The notes beneath the pieces are model-generated. The model had not been told where the DNA came from. It saw only the letters and a program-made list of their open reading frames with translations, and searched no databases. This document shows, piece after piece, positions 16,709-25,341 of a stretch of DNA of 64,000 nt (its first letter is position 1; each line of letters opens with the position of its first letter). The position numbers were made by a program, and so were the translations under genes. Source of the stretch: Clostridia bacterium (GTDB taxonomy: Bacteria > Bacillota > Clostridia > Oscillospirales > Acutalibacteraceae); contig JAFYOI010000055.1 in the NCBI GenBank assembly GCA_017560255.1, positions 186,001 through 250,000 of the forward strand, in the 5' to 3' direction.

Positions 16709-17451
16709 GAAACTGCCCTGCCACGATTTACGTGGGGTAACTCACCGTCATCAAGTACAATCTGCGGCATATCATTAAGGAAAAACTTCTCATCAATTTC
16801 AAATCCATTCGGCGCTGCTTCAATCATATCACGCAAATCATTGCGTCGATAATCAGCAGAATGGGCATCGGACGCGATAAACGTAGCAACTTTTTTTCTT
16901 ACTAATTCACGCGCTAACGTATACTCGGGACGTGAGCCACTGCCGATAACGTTATTCATATTAACTTGAAACAAAACTCCCCTATCGCTGAGGAAATTTA
17001 TGAAATTATAATCATTTTGCATATACTCATATCTTTCCGGATGAGCAACAATAGGAATCAGGCCGAAACTTGTAATTTCCATAAGATACGATGTTATTTT
17101 ATTAGGCGTTAAACCGTAAAAATCAAATTCAACCAAAATATATTTACTTGAATTAAGCGCTAATTTAGTGAGATCAACTGAGAAAAAAACGTCATCGTTT
17201 ACATACACTTCCGCACCGGGATAAATCTCTACGTCAATATTATAATACTTAAGCGCTTGTCTTAACTCCTCAATCAGAACGTCTCTTTCACCAAGAAAAC
17301 TGTCAATATCATCAAGACAGGATACATGTGGAGTGACAATAATCTTGTTTATTCCGTTATCTCTTGCAATTTCACATAGTTTTATTGCCTCATCCATATT
17401 TTTTGCGCCATCATCAATGTACGGCAAAATATGGCAGTGCATATCAATCAC
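16690..17451 (-). CDS. cpsB: CpsB/YwqE-type tyrosine-protein phosphatase (PHP domain)
   Basis: A 253-residue metal-dependent phosphatase of the PHP family. DMHCHILPYIDDGA at the N-terminus, the TPH motif, PGAEVYVND, VAHPERY and SDAHS supply the expected metal ligands. Relatives (CpsB of streptococci, YwqE of Bacillus) dephosphorylate the bacterial tyrosine kinase that controls capsule or exopolysaccharide export. No kinase or Wzz-like partner is visible nearby, so its target is uncertain. It overlaps the upstream S26-type gene by 8 nt, indicating translational coupling, and ends in a terminator. Confidence 0.88.
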   Translation of the reverse strand: MIDMHCHILPYIDDGAKNMDEAIKLCEIARDNGINKIIVTPHVSCLDDIDSFLGERDVLIEELRQALKYYNIDVEIYPGAEVYVNDDVFFSVDLTKLALNSSKYILVEFDFYGLTPNKITSYLMEITSFGLIPIVAHPERYEYMQNDYNFINFLSDRGVLFQVNMNNVIGSGSRPEYTLARELVRKKVATFIASDAHSADYRRNDLRDMIEAAPNGFEIDEKFFLNDMPQIVLDDGELPHVNRGRAVSSKRRG

Positions 17452-17908
17452 TCGTTACACTCCCCTTCTTAATCGCATTTTTTACAAGAATTTTTCTTGA
17501 AAAAAATAAAAATAATTTGCTTGAAAAGAGTTTCCATTTTATGTTTTTGCTGCAAAGGTTTTCGCCTTTACGTTCAACAGAAATAACCCTTGCAACTATT
17601 GACTCGATATTAACAGGATAATCGGCCACCAATTGTCCGTCACCGATTATTTCAAAATTACCATCACTATCGATTCTGGAAATGCGGTGCAGAACATATT
17701 TGCCGATGTGATTCCTATATAGCACAATATCTCCCTTTTTGAGCGGTATTGTAACCGCAGCAAGAATCACCTTATCCCTGCCCGAAATAAGAAACGGAAA
17801 CATACTGCTGCCCTTGACAAGCAAGGAAACTGTATTACCATTTTTGAGCATTTCCGATATAAAGGGCATTGCCTCATCAAGCGATACAGTGCCAATATTT
17901 TCCATCAT
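17444..17908 (-). CDS. S24/S26-family peptidase-like protein
   Basis: A 154-residue protein with the signal-peptidase fold. VKGSSMFP (Ser35) matches the nucleophile box SxMxP. KYVLHRIS gives His74 where classical bacterial enzymes have Lys, and GDGQLVADYPV resembles the Asp box of SipW/Sec11-type enzymes. Unlike true signal peptidases it has no N-terminal membrane anchor, only an amphipathic basic C-terminus (KWKLFSSKLFLFFSRK). Such short forms occur next to surface-glycan or peptide-export genes. Coupled to a CpsB phosphatase, it may process a surface-polymer or export component; that is inference. There is no strong ribosome site before the ATG. Confidence 0.7.
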   Translation of the reverse strand: MMENIGTVSLDEAMPFISEMLKNGNTVSLLVKGSSMFPFLISGRDKVILAAVTIPLKKGDIVLYRNHIGKYVLHRISRIDSDGNFEIIGDGQLVADYPVNIESIVARVISVERKGENLCSKNIKWKLFSSKLFLFFSRKILVKNAIKKGSVTSD

Positions 17909-17974
17909 TCACACACCAATACAAAAGTATTTTATTTATTATATAATAAAAGAATTAAATTAACAAGTAGGAAA

Positions 17975-18013
17975 AACAAAAAAGCAAGCAGATAAATTAT
18001 GTATCTGCTTGCT
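17975..18013 (-). terminator. Terminator after lysC
   Basis: A perfect 12-bp stem (AGCAAGCAGATA 17983-17994, TATCTGCTTGCT 18002-18013) with a 7-nt loop, followed on the minus strand by TTTTTTGTTTTT. Confidence 0.88.
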
Positions 18014-18032
18014 GATTTTGTTTTAAATACAG

Positions 18033-18506
18033 TTATTCAGCGGAGAAGAAAGCCTCATGAACAGCGCTTACCGCTCTGTCAGCATCTACAATATCGATGA
18101 GAACGGAGAGCTTGATTTCGCTTGTAGAAATCATCTGAATGTTGATGTTGTTATCGTAAAGTGCCTCAAACATTGTTGCAGCAGTGCCGGGGTGTGTCTC
18201 CATACCCGCGCCAACAACGGAAACCTTTGCAACGTTGGTATCGCAAACAATCTGTTCGGGTGTGAGGATGCCGGAGTTGGAGAGAATCTCAACAACTGCA
18301 TCGCCGCTATCCTTGGCAACAGTAAAGGTAATATCCTTTGTCTGATCACGACCAACGGACTGAAGAATGATATCAACGTTAATCTTTTTCTTTGCAAGCA
18401 AATCGAAAATCTTGAATGCGATACCGGGATTGTTCGGCACCTTTAAAATTGAAATTCTCGCAACGTCTGTATCCTTAGCGACACCTCTGATAAGCATTTT
18501 TTCCAT
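18033..18506 (-). CDS. lysC: Aspartate kinase beta subunit from an internal in-frame start
   Basis: Inside lysC, the ATG at codon 246 (18504-18506) is preceded by a perfect AAGGAGG (18515-18521) at 8 nt spacing. Translation from here would yield 157 residues containing just the two ACT domains. In Bacillus subtilis aspartokinase II the beta subunit is made from such an internal start at nearly the same codon. That a full ribosome site lies inside the coding sequence at this place argues that the same arrangement is used here. Confidence 0.65.
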   Translation of the reverse strand: MEKMLIRGVAKDTDVARISILKVPNNPGIAFKIFDLLAKKKINVDIILQSVGRDQTKDITFTVAKDSGDAVVEILSNSGILTPEQIVCDTNVAKVSVVGAGMETHPGTAATMFEALYDNNINIQMISTSEIKLSVLIDIVDADRAVSAVHEAFFSAE

Positions 18507-19241
18507 AGTTGTAACCTCCTTGACGATTGTTCCGGGAACTCTTGTAAGGCTCGACAGAACTTCTAACTCTACATTATATTTTTTTGCCATTTCAACAGAA
18601 CGGTTGTTAAGCACCTGCGCTCCAAGAGTTGCAAGTTCCAACATCTCGTCATAACTGATTTCAGACATTTTCTTAGCATTCTTAACTTTTCTCGGGTCAG
18701 CGGTATATACACCATCTACGTCTGTGTAAATCTGACACTTGTCAGCCTTCAATGCAGCGGCAATAGCAACAGCACTTGTATCGGAACCACCTCTACCGAG
18801 GGTTGTAACGTCTTGATACTTGTTAACACCCTGGAAGCCGGCAACGATTACGATATTTCTCTTGTCAACCTCAGCCGAAAGTCGCTCCGTATCAATCTTT
18901 TTGATACGTGCACTTCCGTAAGTTGAGTTCGTTTTGAACCCCGCTTGCCAACCAAGTAACGATACAACGGGGTAACCAAGTTTCTGAATAGCCATCGCAA
19001 GAAGCGCAACGGAAATCTGCTCACCTGCGCAAAGGAGCATATCCATCTCACGCTTTGATGCATTGGGATTAATTTCTTTTGCCTTAGCAATCAAATCGTC
19101 CGTTGTATCGCCCTGAGCGGAAACAACAACGATAACACTATTGCCGGCTTTGTAAGTATCGGTAACGATATTTGCAACGTTTGCCACTCTTGCGGCATCG
19201 GCTACTGATGAGCCACCAAATTTTTGAACAATAAGAGCCAC
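18033..19241 (-). CDS. lysC: Aspartate kinase (alpha subunit)
   Basis: A 402-residue enzyme phosphorylating L-aspartate, the entry step to lysine, threonine, methionine and diaminopimelate. The amino acid kinase domain starts with VQKFGGSSV and contains TTLGRGGSDTSAVA and YTDVDGVYTADPR. Two ACT domains follow from about residue 250 (VARISILKVPNNPG and AKVSVVGAGMETHPG) and would bind the feedback effector. Its size matches the Bacillus lysC type that yields alpha and beta subunits; a probable beta start is annotated separately. It is the last gene of the ACT-hom-lysC unit, 34 nt after hom, and ends in a strong terminator. Confidence 0.96.
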   Translation of the reverse strand: MALIVQKFGGSSVADAARVANVANIVTDTYKAGNSVIVVVSAQGDTTDDLIAKAKEINPNASKREMDMLLCAGEQISVALLAMAIQKLGYPVVSLLGWQAGFKTNSTYGSARIKKIDTERLSAEVDKRNIVIVAGFQGVNKYQDVTTLGRGGSDTSAVAIAAALKADKCQIYTDVDGVYTADPRKVKNAKKMSEISYDEMLELATLGAQVLNNRSVEMAKKYNVELEVLSSLTRVPGTIVKEVTTMEKMLIRGVAKDTDVARISILKVPNNPGIAFKIFDLLAKKKINVDIILQSVGRDQTKDITFTVAKDSGDAVVEILSNSGILTPEQIVCDTNVAKVSVVGAGMETHPGTAATMFEALYDNNINIQMISTSEIKLSVLIDIVDADRAVSAVHEAFFSAE

Positions 19242-19275
19242 TTAATCAAAACCTTTCAATATAATGTTTTAAGCA

Positions 19276-20520
19276 TTAATAATCTGTGATATGAATTTTA
19301 TTTACAATTTCAATTTCAGAAATCTCAGACAAAATTCTGTTTATCTCGCCCTCCGCCATAACGGGAGTTACAAAGGCAATTTCACCGCAGGGCATACCCT
19401 CTTTTTTGAGGAATCTTACCTTACCAAAAGCATTTTCGATGGCTGCAGATGCCTGCGAAACGCTGAGACCTTTTGCATGAGCCCTTACGTAGAATGAAGT
19501 TTCAGTTTCAAGGCAATCAACAACGTAACCGTCATATCCTGCATCCCAACCAAATATCTTCTTTTTATTCATGTGGTTAATGCAGTCAAGTACATCTGCA
19601 ACAACGGCACTTGCTGTTGGAAGTTTTCCGGCACCTCTGCCATAGAATACAACGTCTCCTATTGCATCACCTTTAACAAGGATTGCATTGAATACATCGT
19701 CAACACTTGCGAGTTGGCTGCCGTTTTTTATAAATGCCGGAGTTACCATAGCAGAAATTTGTCCGTTTTCCATACGTTTTGCTCTACCGATGAGTTTAAT
19801 GACACCGCCCCATACAGCCGCGTATTCAACGTCATACTCGGTGATTTGTGTAATACCTTGAGTAAACACCTGCTCGGGATAAACATGCTTACCGAAGGAA
19901 AGAGAAGCAAGAATACAGATCTTACGACAAGCATCGAAGCCTTCAACATCAGCGGCAGGATTTCTTTCAGCATATCCGAGATCCTGAGCAAGTTTCAATG
20001 CATCATTGAAAGACATCTTTTCTTTAAACATTTTTGTGAGAATGAAGTTTGTTGTACCATTGAGGATACCGGCAATCTCATCAATTTCATTAGCGGAAAG
20101 ACATTGATTAATCGGTCTGATAATCGGGATACCACCGCCTACGCTTGCTTCAAAAAGGAAGTTTACACCTTTTTCCTCAGCAATTCGCAAGAGTTCCAAA
20201 CCCTTTGCCGCAACGAGTTCTTTGTTGGACGTAACAACGTGCTTTCCGGCCTCGAGGCAACTTTTAACGTAATCAAACGCTGGCACCAATCCACCCATTG
20301 TTTCCACAACAACCTTAACGCTGTCATCATTTACGATTTTTCCGAAGTCGGTTGTAAATCTGTCACTGTAAGGTGAATCGGGAAAAGTTCTCAAATCCAG
20401 TATATATTTAATATCGATTGATTCCTGTTTTGTCTTCTTGGCAAAGTTCTCACCGTGCATATGGATAATCTCCGCTACGCCGGAACCAACTACGCCATGT
20501 CCCATAATTGCAATATTCAT
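19276..20520 (-). CDS. hom: Homoserine dehydrogenase
   Basis: A 414-residue NAD(P)-dependent enzyme reducing aspartate semialdehyde to homoserine, the branch towards threonine and methionine. The Rossmann motif GHGVVGSGVAEI opens the protein. TSNKELVAAKG, GGGIPIIRPINQ, GILNGTTNFILTKM and DLGYAERNPAADVEG are signature segments of the catalytic domain. A C-terminal ACT domain (YVRAHAKGLSVSQA) starts near residue 340 and would sense threonine. It lies between an ACT-domain gene and lysC in one leftward unit. Confidence 0.96.
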   Translation of the reverse strand: MNIAIMGHGVVGSGVAEIIHMHGENFAKKTKQESIDIKYILDLRTFPDSPYSDRFTTDFGKIVNDDSVKVVVETMGGLVPAFDYVKSCLEAGKHVVTSNKELVAAKGLELLRIAEEKGVNFLFEASVGGGIPIIRPINQCLSANEIDEIAGILNGTTNFILTKMFKEKMSFNDALKLAQDLGYAERNPAADVEGFDACRKICILASLSFGKHVYPEQVFTQGITQITEYDVEYAAVWGGVIKLIGRAKRMENGQISAMVTPAFIKNGSQLASVDDVFNAILVKGDAIGDVVFYGRGAGKLPTASAVVADVLDCINHMNKKKIFGWDAGYDGYVVDCLETETSFYVRAHAKGLSVSQASAAIENAFGKVRFLKKEGMPCGEIAFVTPVMAEGEINRILSEISEIEIVNKIHITDY

Positions 20521-20553
20521 AACCGAAGCATTACATCTGCCTTTCTTTTAAAA

Positions 20554-21000
20554 TTAAAATCCTGTTCCTGAAATCTGCTGAATAGTTTTTACGTTCTCAA
20601 TACCTTTCAATATTGAAAGCATCTCGTCAACAGAAACTGTGAGAGAATCTATCCTTGCAGTTATAGAAACCAATGCGGTATTCTGAATAGGTATATTTTG
20701 ATTTACCGTAAGAATGTTTGCGCCCAAACGATAAAGTTCCGCAAGCAGTTGCGACAACACACCGGGCTTATCCCTCAAAGTAAAACAAATAGTAACTATT
20801 CTCTCCGCAGTGCTATTATTATAACTAAAGACACTGTCTTTATATTTATAAAAAGCACTTCTTGACAATCCGGCAAGTTTTGCCGCTTGTGATGACGACG
20901 TCGCTGCCCCACTAGTCAAAAGTTGCTTTGCAAAAATAACCTTTGAATAAACCTCGGGCAAAACGGTTTCATCAACCAAAATATATCGTTTTTCGTTCAT
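20554..21000 (-). CDS. pheB: ACT-domain protein of the PheB/UPF0735 family
   Basis: A 148-residue protein with an N-terminal helix-turn-helix-like part (SQAAKLAGLSRSAFYKYKDSV) and a C-terminal ACT domain beginning RIVTICFTLRDKPGVLSQLL. The size equals Bacillus PheB. The family is thought to be an amino-acid-responsive regulator, though its biochemical role is not established. The ATG at 21000 is used because AGGTGG precedes it; an upstream TTG overlaps that site. Heading the hom-lysC unit suggests that it senses an aspartate-family amino acid, or acts on this operon. Confidence 0.85.
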   Translation of the reverse strand: MNEKRYILVDETVLPEVYSKVIFAKQLLTSGAATSSSQAAKLAGLSRSAFYKYKDSVFSYNNSTAERIVTICFTLRDKPGVLSQLLAELYRLGANILTVNQNIPIQNTALVSITARIDSLTVSVDEMLSILKGIENVKTIQQISGTGF

Positions 21001-21173
21001 TGACTGTCCACCTATCAAAAACTATTGTATCGCTTTCGAATACACTTCAAGAAGTTTATCACGAATTTCATATTAAATCAAGGGCTTTTTTTAAATTATT
21101 TTTTAACTTTTGGAATTTTTTAATCAAATCCTCTTAACAATAGTCTTAAGAACGAATTTTAGAGGTGAAGGTA

Positions 21174-22262
21174 ATGGAAAAAAGAAAAAGATTTTTAATC
21201 AATATTATGTATTTTACATTGATATTGATAATAGGCTTCATCTCTTTGAAATATCTGTTCCCCATTGTTTCACCTTTTGTATTTGCGTTTATAATTTCTT
21301 CTCTTTTACAAAAACCTATAACATTTGTGTCCGCTAAAACAAAACTATCCAGAAAAGTTTCGGCAATAATCCTAATCCTTGTTATACTTTTACTCATATC
21401 AACTTTTTTGTTTTTGATCGGTAATACCGTTGCAAACAATATTGAAAGTTTTATTTCTTTCGTTGCCAAAAAAATAGAAAATCTCCCCGAAATCATAGAG
21501 AACGTAAAACAAGGAATATTAAACCTGACGTCAGGACTACCTGCCATAATTCAAACAAAAATAAAGGAATATACAAACAATTTCTTTAATTTATTCTTGT
21601 CGCCCGAGGGTGGAATAACAAATTCTCCACTCAACAGCGTTTTTGATTGGGCAAAAAAAATACCATCAATTTTTCTCGCTGTAATAATAGGAATAATTTC
21701 AACAGCCTTTTTCAGCATTGATTATCAGAAAATAACCAACTTCATAATACGTCAATTATCACCAAAACATCAAAACACATTATTGGCAATTAAAAAAATA
21801 TTTTTCTCAACTATTCTTAAATTGATTAAATCCTACTCGATTCTGATGCTGATAACTTTCGCTCAGATTGCCGCAATGTTCTATCTGATGAAAATATTTA
21901 ACGTATACAAAACGGATTATATAATTCTGCTCTCAGCATTAATCGCTATAATTGACATAGTGCCGATACTTGGCACAGGAACAATATTAATCCCGTGGGC
22001 AGTCTATGCTATTGTAGTCGGCAACACCAAAATGGGCATATTCCTTTTGGTAGGTTATCTCATAATCGCCATCGCACGAAATATTCTTGAACCTAAAATA
22101 ATAGGCAATCAAGTTGGAGCAAGCCCTATAGTAACACTACTATTTATGTATATCGGTCTGAAACTATTTGGCGTTGTAGGACTGATTGTCCTGCCTATGA
22201 TAGTTATAATTATAAAAATTCTTTCCGACTCGGGCAAAATACGCATTTGGAAAACCGAGTAA
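21174..22262 (+). CDS. ytvI: AI-2E family permease, sporulation membrane protein YtvI-like
   Basis: A 362-residue polytopic membrane protein of the AI-2E/UPF0118 family with the usual eight spans: two N-terminal pairs, a large extracytoplasmic segment (about 80-160) and a C-terminal bundle. It contains the conserved DIVPILGTGTILIPWAVYA loop and LEPKIIGNQVG. The length is that of Bacillus YtvI, which is expressed in sporulation. The ATG at 21174 follows AGAGGTG. Location just before sipL on the same strand supports a spore-related rather than export role. A second, distinct AI-2E gene occurs at 55353. Confidence 0.82.
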   Translation: MEKRKRFLINIMYFTLILIIGFISLKYLFPIVSPFVFAFIISSLLQKPITFVSAKTKLSRKVSAIILILVILLLISTFLFLIGNTVANNIESFISFVAKKIENLPEIIENVKQGILNLTSGLPAIIQTKIKEYTNNFFNLFLSPEGGITNSPLNSVFDWAKKIPSIFLAVIIGIISTAFFSIDYQKITNFIIRQLSPKHQNTLLAIKKIFFSTILKLIKSYSILMLITFAQIAAMFYLMKIFNVYKTDYIILLSALIAIIDIVPILGTGTILIPWAVYAIVVGNTKMGIFLLVGYLIIAIARNILEPKIIGNQVGASPIVTLLFMYIGLKLFGVVGLIVLPMIVIIIKILSDSGKIRIWKTE

Positions 22263-22326
22263 GTCATATTTGTTTCAAAATATGAATATCGTATATTAAG
22301 AACGATATAAAAAGGAGAGGAAATGA

Positions 22327-23865
22327 ATGGATTTTGTTTTATCAAAGGAAACCCTCAAAACAAAAGAATCAATTTACGACGGTTCGGTTCAACAACCTAT
22401 TGACTGCGACATCACTTTACCCGAATATTGCCCCGATATTCTGAGAATCTTAAAATGTCAACTAACGCCTCGTATAAGTTCTCACAATTTCAACACAGAC
22501 CGTCTTAACATCGACGGCTCGGCAATACTGAGAATTCTTTATATTGATGAAAATAATGCAACGGTAAACTCGTATGAACAAATATGTCAATTCAGCAAAA
22601 CGATAGACGTAAGCAACATTTCAAGCAACGCCATTATTACCCTTGATGCTGAAACAGAATATGTCAACTGTAGGGCTATAAACCAAAGACGTGTTGATAT
22701 TAATGGCTCAGTAATCATAAAAATCAATATATCCGACGTTAAAGAAAAGCATATACTCAGTTCTGCGGGCGGAAAAGGAATCCAGATTAAAACGGAAAAA
22801 GTGGAAAGTCTTACTATAAAAGGTTTCGCGCAAAAAACGATAACTGTTGATGAAACTTTGGAACTTGGTCGCTCAGATTATGCGGTTGCACAACTTATAA
22901 GATACGACGGGGACGTTATCCTTAATGACGTTAAAATCATTACAAACAAACTTCTCATAAAAGGCGACCTTGTATTAAAACTTCTCTATACGGCCGACGA
23001 TAAAAGCGGCAGAATCGAATCATTAACACACGCGCTTCCCATAAGTCAGATTATTGACGTTGACGGAATTGATGACACAGATAAATGCAAGGTTAATTTA
23101 AAACTTTCATCCTTAAGCCTGTCTTTACGTAGTGACTCAAACGGAGAATTACGGCAAGCAGACGTTGTTGCAAAAATTTCCGTTACAGCCCTTTCCGCTC
23201 AAAACATTTCATTCCAGGTAATAAAAGAAGCGTACTCAACAAAATGTAATCTTGAAACTGAGAGGCAGTTAATGGAATTTGTTTCTGTCGCTGACAATGT
23301 AAGCGACGTTTTTCTTATTCGCGATTCACTTGACGTTACAAGTGTAGGCGTAAGCAACGTGATCGACTTGTGGTCAAACGGCATTACGTCAAACGCTCGA
23401 GTGGAGGGTAGCAAATTAATACTCAATGGTTCATTAGCGCTTGCTATTCTGGTTACGGATACGTCTAATCAGGCGGCTTACCTTGAACGTCAGGTTGAAT
23501 TTGAAAGTACTTACGACGTCAACGTAAATCATACTTTTAGTAAATGTTCGGTTGACGTGGGCATAAATGCAATTGATTACATAGCGCACGGCTCTGATAA
23601 AATTGACGTAAAAATAGAACTAAGAATTGACGCTTCCGCATATAAACTCTACCACGAAGACATAATCGTAAAACTTGAGCCCGATGAAAGTGAAAAACAT
23701 TTAAACGCACCATGCGCCTTGACTGTTTATTTTTGCGATGAAAACGAATCCGTGTGGGATATAGCAAGGAGATATAACACAACTGTTGCGGCAATTATGG
23801 AAGAAAATGAACTTGAATCAGAAGTTATAGATCGCCCCAGAATGCTTATGATACCGGGTATATAA
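22327..23865 (+). CDS. sipL: Spore coat morphogenetic protein SipL-like (DUF3794, LysM)
   Basis: A 512-residue protein, the size of Clostridioides difficile SipL. Most of it consists of DUF3794 repeats, with the recurring YDGDVILNDVKI- and SVADNVSDVFLIRDSL-like strands. The last 55 residues form a LysM domain (SVWDIARRYNTTVAAIM, then LMIPGI). SipL binds SpoIVA through its LysM domain and anchors the coat to the forespore in Clostridia, taking the place of Bacillus SpoVID. AAAGGAGAGG lies 5-8 nt upstream of the start. Its position between ytvI and spoVG supports the assignment. Confidence 0.87.
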   Translation: MDFVLSKETLKTKESIYDGSVQQPIDCDITLPEYCPDILRILKCQLTPRISSHNFNTDRLNIDGSAILRILYIDENNATVNSYEQICQFSKTIDVSNISSNAIITLDAETEYVNCRAINQRRVDINGSVIIKINISDVKEKHILSSAGGKGIQIKTEKVESLTIKGFAQKTITVDETLELGRSDYAVAQLIRYDGDVILNDVKIITNKLLIKGDLVLKLLYTADDKSGRIESLTHALPISQIIDVDGIDDTDKCKVNLKLSSLSLSLRSDSNGELRQADVVAKISVTALSAQNISFQVIKEAYSTKCNLETERQLMEFVSVADNVSDVFLIRDSLDVTSVGVSNVIDLWSNGITSNARVEGSKLILNGSLALAILVTDTSNQAAYLERQVEFESTYDVNVNHTFSKCSVDVGINAIDYIAHGSDKIDVKIELRIDASAYKLYHEDIIVKLEPDESEKHLNAPCALTVYFCDENESVWDIARRYNTTVAAIMEENELESEVIDRPRMLMIPGI

Positions 23866-23873
23866 CATTCGAG

Positions 23874-23910
23874 AAGTGTAAAGACACGCTGTTGTCTTTA
23901 CACTTTTTAT
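23874..23910 (+). terminator. Terminator after sipL
   Basis: A perfect 13-bp stem (AAGTGTAAAGACA 23874-23886, TGTCTTTACACTT 23893-23905) with loop CGCTGT, followed by a T run. Confidence 0.88.
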
Positions 23911-23928
23911 TTACAAAATAGCAACATA

Positions 23929-23957
23929 TTGACTTTTTAACGAATTTGTGATAATAT
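23929..23957 (+). promoter_or_regulatory. Probable spoVG promoter
   Basis: TTGACT (23929-23934), 17 nt, TAATAT (23952-23957), about 118 nt before spoVG. GAATTT within the spacer resembles a sigma-H -10 element, but I see no matching AGGA box upstream. Confidence 0.5.
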
Positions 23958-24075
23958 TAATCCCGAAAAAATAATATTTCATTTCTACCCAAGTATCCAT
24001 TTATAAAAGATATTCGCTTATCTTCTATTTCTTCTTAAATGTGTTTTATATTTTTATAAAGGGGTTGGTATTTTT

Positions 24076-24345
24076 ATGTTGGAAATCACCGAGGTTAAAA
24101 TCCGAAGGGTTTTAGACGAACCGAAATTAAAGGCACTTGTGTCTATTGTAATTTCAGACGCTATCGCAGTGCACGACATCAAAATAATTCAAGGTACAGA
24201 CAGACTATTTGTTGTTATGCCAAGCAAAAAGGAACCCAGTGGATTTTTTAGAAATATTATTCATCCATTAAACTCAGAAACAAGAGTTTTGCTTGAGGAT
24301 ACAATTGTTTCAGCATACTTGAGTCACCTTAATTCTAACGCTTAA
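24076..24345 (+). CDS. spoVG: Septation/regulatory protein SpoVG
   Basis: An 89-residue SpoVG protein. The start MLEITEVKIRRVLDE and the central VSIVISDAIAVHDIKII and PSKK match the family over its full length. SpoVG is a small nucleic-acid-binding regulator that affects septation, sporulation and envelope genes. It is transcribed alone from its own promoter and ends in a hairpin terminator. GGGGTTGG lies before the ATG. Confidence 0.94.
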   Translation: MLEITEVKIRRVLDEPKLKALVSIVISDAIAVHDIKIIQGTDRLFVVMPSKKEPSGFFRNIIHPLNSETRVLLEDTIVSAYLSHLNSNA

Positions 24346-24366
24346 AAAGTTAATAACAAAGCAAAC

Positions 24367-24412
24367 AACTTCTTCATAAAATGTAGAGAACATTTATGAA
24401 GGAGTTTTTTTA
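24367..24412 (+). terminator. Terminator after spoVG
   Basis: The arms AACTTCTTCATAAAATG and CATTTATGAAGGAGTT (24367-24406) pair with one bulge around a 7-nt loop and are followed by T7. The AAGGAG inside the 3' arm mimics a ribosome site for an ATG at 24412, which I therefore do not take as the dpaA start. Confidence 0.78.
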
Positions 24413-24441
24413 TGCTCCAATATACTCATGAAGGGGTTTAT

Positions 24442-25341
24442 ATGAACAGTAATATTACCAAAAATAAAATCTCGGTAATTGGTGGTGACTTGCGACAATT
24501 ATACATGATCGAAGAATTATCAAAAAGTAACAGTGAAGTTTACTCATTCGGTCTACCAAAAAATAACCGGGATGAAATAAACGTTTTCTGCTGCAACAGT
24601 CTGGAGCAAAGTTTAAGTTATGCCGACAACATTATTCTACCTTTACCGATAAGCAGTGACGACGTATCCGTACTCTCTCCCCTTTCGGTTGAAACGGTAC
24701 TGATAGACGATATAATAAATCTTATTAAAAACACCGACAAACTACTGCTTGTAGGAAAAGCATCTGAAAATTTAATAAACAAATTTAATGAAAATAAAAT
24801 AAAAACAATAGACTACTTTAATGATGAACAGTTGAATATACAAAATGCTATATTAACTGCGGAGGGCGCAGTTGAACTCGCCATCAAAAAGACTGATTTT
24901 TCAATTTATGGTTCCAATTGCCTTGTGACAGGTTATGGCAGGATTTCTAAAATACTTTCAAAAACATTGCTATCTATGGGTGCAAACGTTACCGTTGCCG
25001 CAAGAAACAACAAAGATCTTAATTGGGCAGAAATAAACGGATATATTGCTTTAAAAATCGAGGAAATAGAAAATTATGCAGATAAATTTAATATTATATT
25101 CAACACAGTACCATCAAGGATAATCAACGACAACATCATATTGAAATTAAATAAAAATTGTCTGATAATAGAACTCGCTTCATATCCCTATGGCGTGGAC
25201 TTTGAAGCGTGTAAAAATCATCAGATACAATTTATCCATGCGGCTTCCCTGCCGGGAAAAGTCGCACCAAAAAGTGCGGGGATCATTATTTGTAAGACCG
25301 CAATAAACATTTTCAAGGAGGAAAACAGGTGGAAAACATAA
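24442..25341 (+). CDS. dpaA: Dipicolinate synthase subunit A
   Basis: A 299-residue protein, the length of Bacillus SpoVFA (about 297). With DpaB it oxidises a heterocyclic intermediate of the lysine pathway to dipicolinic acid in the mother cell. The N-terminal domain begins ISVIGGDLRQLYMIEEL; the NAD(P)-binding Rossmann motif GYGRISKILSKTLLSMGA lies near residue 160, followed by AARN. The ATG at 24442 has GAAGGGG 6 nt upstream. It overlaps dpaB by 13 nt. Confidence 0.92.
   Translation: MNSNITKNKISVIGGDLRQLYMIEELSKSNSEVYSFGLPKNNRDEINVFCCNSLEQSLSYADNIILPLPISSDDVSVLSPLSVETVLIDDIINLIKNTDKLLLVGKASENLINKFNENKIKTIDYFNDEQLNIQNAILTAEGAVELAIKKTDFSIYGSNCLVTGYGRISKILSKTLLSMGANVTVAARNNKDLNWAEINGYIALKIEEIENYADKFNIIFNTVPSRIINDNIILKLNKNCLIIELASYPYGVDFEACKNHQIQFIHAASLPGKVAPKSAGIIICKTAINIFKEENRWKT

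Noticed and set aside
21001..21173. Lysine riboswitch or other leader upstream of the ACT-hom-lysC unit
   Set aside because: The region is short and AT rich, without the conserved lysine-element structure or a terminator.
24412..24441. Earlier ATG (24412) as the dpaA start
   Set aside because: Its apparent ribosome site is the 3' arm of the spoVG terminator; the ATG at 24442 has its own GAAGGGG and matches the family length.
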